Positions 59,678-64,000 of a DNA stretch of 64,000 nt are shown piece after piece; within the stretch, counting starts at the first letter, position 1; the number at the start of each line of letters is the position of its first letter. Under the pieces are notes generated by a model. It was given only the letters and a program-made list of their open reading frames with translations, did not search any database and was not told the origin of the DNA. The translations under genes and the position numbers were made by a program. Origin of the DNA: Gorsachius magnificus (Eukaryota; Chordata; Aves; Pelecaniformes; Ardeidae); assembly GCA_034008185.1 (NCBI GenBank), contig CM067086.1:70106286-70170285 (forward strand). Direction: 5' to 3'.

Positions 59678-61349
59678 CCACAACATTATATCTCTAAAGT
59701 TTGCTTTCTTTACAGATTTGTTTAAATGTACCTAAGTGATACATACACACACTACATTCATATACACACGGGTACAGATTTATTTTCTGTATAATGGATA
59801 CATATGTATATGGATATTGTGTGTGTATAATATGCATTCTTGATTAAAATATGTGGGCACCAGAATTCCGTATAATTACTTTTTAAATGACAGCGGACAC
59901 AGAAGCATAGGCAAATGATACTCTCAAACATCTCCTTTTTATCCTGGCTTGGTTGCAGGAAGGTAACCGAGGGCAAAATCCTTCTAAAGTCCCTCTCAAG
60001 AGTACAAAATGAGATTAACTGGTTGCACGCAGTTCCAGTACAGCAACATACACACACTGATCATGGAATATACAAGAAGCAAACAAGTAGTAGAACAGGT
60101 TAAAGGCGGCATTAGGCTACTGTATATTGATTTCTTCGTTAAGAGAGCTTTTTAGATGTTTAAATTTTGATTATTTTTTTTTTTACACAGTTATTTGACT
60201 CCTCTGTGCCAAATCTGAGTATGACACTTTTTGCGTAATGTTTTCTGTGCTTTTAATTTAACAGAGACTCAAAGCATTATAATAAATACCCAGTGTAATC
60301 TTGCTTAGGCACCACAGTTGGATGATTTCATTGTTAAATTCCAAAGAAAACACATGTAACAGCTGAAATACATACCCAGCTTCCCTTAACATAAAAGGCA
60401 ACCATCCTGTGTTCTGTTGGGAAATCTTTCTCAGCCTGATGACCGAAAACAGTGCCCCTGCCTCATAATAAAGCATGATTGTGCCAGAATACAGGTTCAT
60501 TTAAGCCAGAAAAGGTACGGAATCATCCTGCAGGAATGCCAAATGCCCTTAACTCAGTGGCACCTCTCGGCATTCAGGCAGACCCCTCTGTCGGAGGGGC
60601 TTTGCGCCGCTCCCAGCACGTGCCACGAGTTTCTTGCGCTGGAGAGAAGTCAGCCTGGCTCGATGTATCTTACTGTGTTTCAGAAACGGAGGTAGCAGCT
60701 GGGAGATTTGCTTTTTCAGCTTGAACCATGTCAGCCCTTTTCTCCTTTTCTAACTTTACAAGAGACTGCCGCTCCTGAAAATTGGCTGGAGGCCATGGCA
60801 TACATGGCATACCATGGATGTCCGTTAGTTCTGCTAAGTTATGATGGAAGGGAAGCCTGAGTGGAGGCTCTGTTTCTGATAATACTTCAGCTTACGCTGT
60901 CTAGACTTGCTTGCAAATAAACTAGGTCTGCTAAAATGAACTTCAGCAGATATATTGAGAGAAAAAAAGAAAAAAATCAGATCACAAAGCTGCCAAGGAG
61001 CATTTCCTACCCCAAAGCAGAGGAAATCCAGGAGAAGATAAGCTAGATATGTTTTTCTTAGACTTCACACACTAAGGAAGCCACATGAAAAATGAGAGAA
61101 TCAAATAACTCGTGGGAAAAAATACAATGGATGTCCATGCTCAAAGACCCATGGGTCAGGGGACATTAGGTACTGCTAACAAAGGGAATGAGAAATACAA
61201 TATCAGGGACCTCCAGCAGTGTCAGTTCAGTAGCCGATGGAGTAAGAAAGCTTCCAGCAGAAGGCAACTGGTAAGCAAATTGGTAACAACAACAATCACT
61301 GATCAGGCAACTAGTACAATTAATAGAAGAAAGAAGTGGTCACATCTCT

Positions 61350-61370
61350 TCCCCCTTTAAAAAAGGGGGA
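61350..61370. repeat. Perfect 9-bp inverted repeat
   Basis: TCCCCCTTT, three A, then AAAGGGGGA: a perfect palindrome with a 3-bp loop. Followed by few T, so it is not a terminator in any relevant sense. May be chance, or a corrupted part of the adjoining ancient LINE. Confidence 0.7.
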
Positions 61371-61449
61371 GTAATGGGAAGGACTGAAAAACTGGAGAAA
61401 TCTCAGAATTATTAGTGATTATAGTTAACGATCACTAATTTTTGCTTTG

Positions 61450-61965
61450 CACCTGTGGCGGTGCAAAGTACTGGAAGAGAGGGAAAGGGTCAATGTTATG
61501 CAGATCTTCAGCAATAGAAAAAAAAAAGGAGGTAAAAATCAGTGAAATTAGTTTTACTCACAGAAAAACTGTGAAGGAAGTCAGCATGATAAACTAGAAA
61601 CAGCTTGGGTTTAATGAATCACATCAAACCAGTCTACTTTTTTATCTGTAAGACAGTAACGATCTCATGATTTCTAATGAAGAGCCAGCTGATACAGTTT
61701 CCCGAGCCTTACAACAGTCAAAATACCTCACAGAGTGTTCTCCTAGGCAAAGGAGAGAAGCACAGTCTAAAATAAATCATTAAATTTTTTAAAGGTATAC
61801 AGCATACTCTGTTTTGTAAAACAATAGTAACACAAGACAGGTGCAAGCCTGCTTGGAAATGATACAGGTAGAAGGGTTATTAACATTTATTGCCAAGAAG
61901 GGGGGACGCATCTGCAAGGGTTGGCCAAATGCAGTATTTCAAGAGCCTGGCTGACATCTCCTAAA
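61450..61965 (+). mobile_element. Ancient CR1/L3-like LINE, left half of a split copy
   Basis: Plus-strand, strongly eroded ORF2. Blocks in order: GGGAAAGGGTCAATGTTATG at 61482, AAGTCAGCATGATAAAC at 61578 (the remnant of the SQHGF segment), ATCACATCAAACCAGTCTAC at about 61618 (the CLTNL segment), and CTGATACAGTTTCCCGAG at 61689 (the FDTVSH segment). These follow the order of the LINE reverse-transcriptase region, with much of the intervening sequence deleted. Interrupted at about 61966 by a CR1 tail, resuming at about 62025. Resemblance to L3-type CR1 is by eye. Confidence 0.68.
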
Positions 61966-62024
61966 ATCATAGAACCATTTAGGTTGGAAAAGACCCTTAC
62001 GATCATTGAGTCCAACCGTAAAAT
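61966..62024 (-). mobile_element. Nested CR1 tail, ~60 bp
   Basis: AATCATAGAACCATTTAGG, TTGGAAAAGACCC, then ATCATTGAGTCCAACCG: the last ~60 bases of a third-group CR1, minus strand, sitting between two parts of an ancient plus-strand LINE. One octamer remains and the copy has diverged, so it is older than the insert at 10574. The inner border near 62024 is approximate. Confidence 0.85.
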
Positions 62025-62785
62025 CACTGCATCAACACGAGATGTATGGCAAATGTACTGGAGAACAGCCCGAGTTAGGAACAGCTTTGCCATAGTAGGT
62101 GGACTGGAAATGTAGGAAGCCACCAGTTGATAAGTGCTGCAAGTACCATATGTAGGCAGGAGCAATCTCTGCTTATGCACAGCACAGAAAAGGACATGGG
62201 GTTTATCTGAGACAGACTGAATCAAGACCGTGCAGCTGTGAAAAATGGTCTCTGAAGAGAGGTCTTACCTGTAAGATGCACAAAGTAAATCCTCCACTCC
62301 AACCAGCATTGGGAAGGTATCGGCCGGCACATTGTGACCAGTTTGTGGTCTTCAAGGAAGAGGTTGATCAAACACAGCCTGTGAGCAAACACAAAAGCCT
62401 TCTCAAAAAAAAGAACCCCAACAACTGGAAAATCTTACCTTTGAGGAGAGACTTGGAACAATAAGCATGAAGAAGTTTCAAGGGGACATGGTTAATGATC
62501 TTCAGCTGCATAAAAGGCTCGCAAGAAACATCAAATAATCAGTTTTCTATGTTCATCATGGATAGGGCAAGCGTAACAAAGGTAAACTCAGGCAGGAAAC
62601 ATGCAGATAAACTTTCTAATGCTGGTAATGAAGCAGAGTGGAGTAGGTTGCCTAGGGAGGTCTGCAGAGCTTTCACTACTTGGGCCAAGAACAAGCTCTG
62701 CCCCAGGAACAATACAACTAGAGCTGATCCTGGCCTGGGGCCCAGGGTGTCCTACATGCCTCCTGTGTCTTCTGTGTTGCATATT
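62025..62785 (+). mobile_element. Ancient CR1/L3-like LINE, right half
   Basis: Continuation of 61450-61965. A block at 62318-62375 (AAGGTATCGGCCGGCACATTG, given in parts; then TGACCAGTTTGTGGTCTTC) corresponds to [31 protein letters not shown] at 62435 corresponds to LPYEERL. GGATAGGGCAAGCG at 62561, GAGTAGGTTGCCTAGGGAGG at 62640 (the WxxLPRE segment), and the end of the element at about 62710-62785 (AGAGCTGATCCTGGCCTGGGG, read in parts) show that the sequence runs to the 3' end. No octamers are visible. The frame is destroyed. The total footprint with the left half is about 1.3 kb. Confidence 0.7.
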
Positions 62786-64000
62786 GAAGTGCCAAACAGA
62801 TTGAAATGTTTCCTGGCAGTTCAGGCTTAGAGTGAACAACGGGTTTGCTTCCCCAGTAGAACTGATTGCAGCAGTTAAAGCAGCCACCATGGGAAGCTCT
62901 CCTTAGCAAAGTTAATGTTCAACCTTACCATTGTCAGTTTTCCATTGGCAAAGTATAGAAAACTCTTCAAAGGCTGACACGCTGTTGTCTTGTAGCGTAG
63001 AGCAGACACTGGCAGCTTTTGAACCCGACCTCTGCAAGTTTATCTCACCCATCAACTGACAGTACCTTGTCTGTACTGGCAAGGGCCGCCTGCCCCTAAG
63101 GGCAACCCAGGGCAGGGAGTCCCTCACCCACCCAGGCAGAACCCCACAGGGGCCAACCACAGCTGGTGAGAGGGTCCATCAACAGCTCCAGGCATGGCAA
63201 GGAACAAAACATGTGTAGAGTCTAGCCAGGAGCAAAAGAAGATGGAGCTGGAGACAGGATTAGAGACAAGGCTGCAGTATGGATCCAAAGCCCACCCATG
63301 AGGCAGGGACACCTACAGCACAGATTAGGGAAGGTCTGAGTGCCTAGACCAAGGCTTAAATGGAGCTACCAGCCCAGGGGAAGAGGGTGTGGGTGGCCAG
63401 GTGAGGCTCATGGGGGCAATCAAGGTCTATTAGTGCACTTGAAGCCCTGATGCAGAGGAGCAGTCCTGAATTCTGAGCTTCTGGGTGTGAGGATTTTTGT
63501 AACATGCGCTTGCAGGATTTGGGTCCTCTAGACACCACTGCAATGGCATGTAGCTACGCTCCTGTTTATCTCCTGGGAAAAGCCAACTGCTGCAGCTTTG
63601 ATGATGACAGCTAAAGCACAAACAGATTTACTGTGGTGATCTCAAGGGTTTCTAACGCTCAGCTCACAGCAGTGGACTCACAATTGCCCTGGGGCGGCGC
63701 ATCCCGTTGATGCACAGGAGTTTATTAAAATCCTTGATCTTTAGAGCACGTTTGTGGTGTGGAATTAACAAGATCTCTGGTATCCATAGGAAAACATAAC
63801 CGATGATGTCCTGAAACTTCCACAGCATCCCTTTAAGCTGCTAAGCCCTTTGCTATGGCATTCACGTGCTGGCTCTGTGGAGTTTGAAGCACAGAGGAAG
63901 ATCAAACCTGTCTAAGCCACTGATTCATGGAGAGATAGCTAAGGTGAAGCCACGCAGTTGGGTACACTATTAGACCTATCCATACAGCAACGTACTGACA
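62786..64000. other. Unique non-coding stretch to the window end
   Basis: No gene found. 63080-63480 is purine-rich, moderately GC-rich and repeat-like in texture (GGCTTAAATGGAGC near 63355), but I cannot name a family. Overlapping short frames (60-82 codons) carry no motif. Confidence 0.45.

Larger units (their letters stand above)
59421..61449. other. Unique non-coding stretch with a minisatellite
   Basis: No gene found. Holds the 28-bp minisatellite (59566), an AT/CA-rich microsatellite-like stretch at about 59740-59840, a CCATGG-bounded 25-bp near-palindrome (60793-60817) and a perfect 9-bp inverted repeat at 61350-61370. T11 run near 60173-60184. The part after about 61340 may belong to the ancient LINE that follows. 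Confidence 0.5.

Overview
This window looks like nuclear DNA from a bird. The main evidence is about twenty copies of CR1, the chicken-repeat-1 LINE that dominates avian genomes. They can be recognised by the 3' tail of repeated ATTCTATG octamers (CATAGAAT on the opposite strand), by the GGTTGGAAGGGACC motif next to it, and by C-terminal fragments of the CR1 ORF2 reverse-transcriptase protein. I cannot name the species. The GC-rich, fairly intact CR1 tails would suit many birds.

I find no host protein-coding gene, rRNA, tRNA, recognisable ncRNA or CRISPR array. Every reading frame longer than about 200 codons with a recognisable product is part of CR1. The other open frames are short, overlap on both strands and show no known family signature. 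The window is best read as intergenic sequence, or the inside of a very large intron.

Layout. 0-13.5 kb: six CR1 copies on the minus strand, one of them (9989-10700) interrupted by an 80-bp younger CR1 tail. 13.5-22.4 kb: one plus-strand CR1 and two minus-strand ones. Between these lie AT-rich intervals with homeodomain-like TAATTA/TAATTG motifs and two striking short inverted repeats (18985-19030 and 21462-21479), the best candidates here for regulatory DNA. 22.4-36.9 kb: mostly unique sequence with one very old, L3-like CR1 relic (28780-29220). 36.9-38.3 kb: two short plus-strand CR1 tails. 38.3-45.6 kb: unique sequence with a perfect 79-bp tandem duplication (40529-40686). 45.6-47.1 kb: an old plus-strand CR1 split by a younger minus-strand CR1. 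47.1-55.2 kb: unique sequence, then a tail-to-tail pair of old CR1s (52550-53075) and a further old minus-strand copy. 55.2-64 kb: two plus-strand CR1 tails, a 28-bp minisatellite, and a nearly full-length-3' ancient CR1/L3-like element (61450-62785) interrupted by another CR1 tail.

Four groups of CR1 can be told apart by tail sequence and protein remnant: a GC-rich group (CAGAGGTCACCCAG tail; protein ending [12 protein letters not shown]), a second group (GAGATCATCTAG tail; protein with ESPSLKIFNARL), a third (GGTTGGAAAAGACC tail; protein with [12 protein letters not shown] or ESPALGGFNSRA), and ancient L3-like relics. The nested insertions give a relative age order. I found no convincing undescribed biological system. 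The most useful leads are the nested and inverted CR1 arrangements, the tandem duplications and the candidate conserved non-coding elements.
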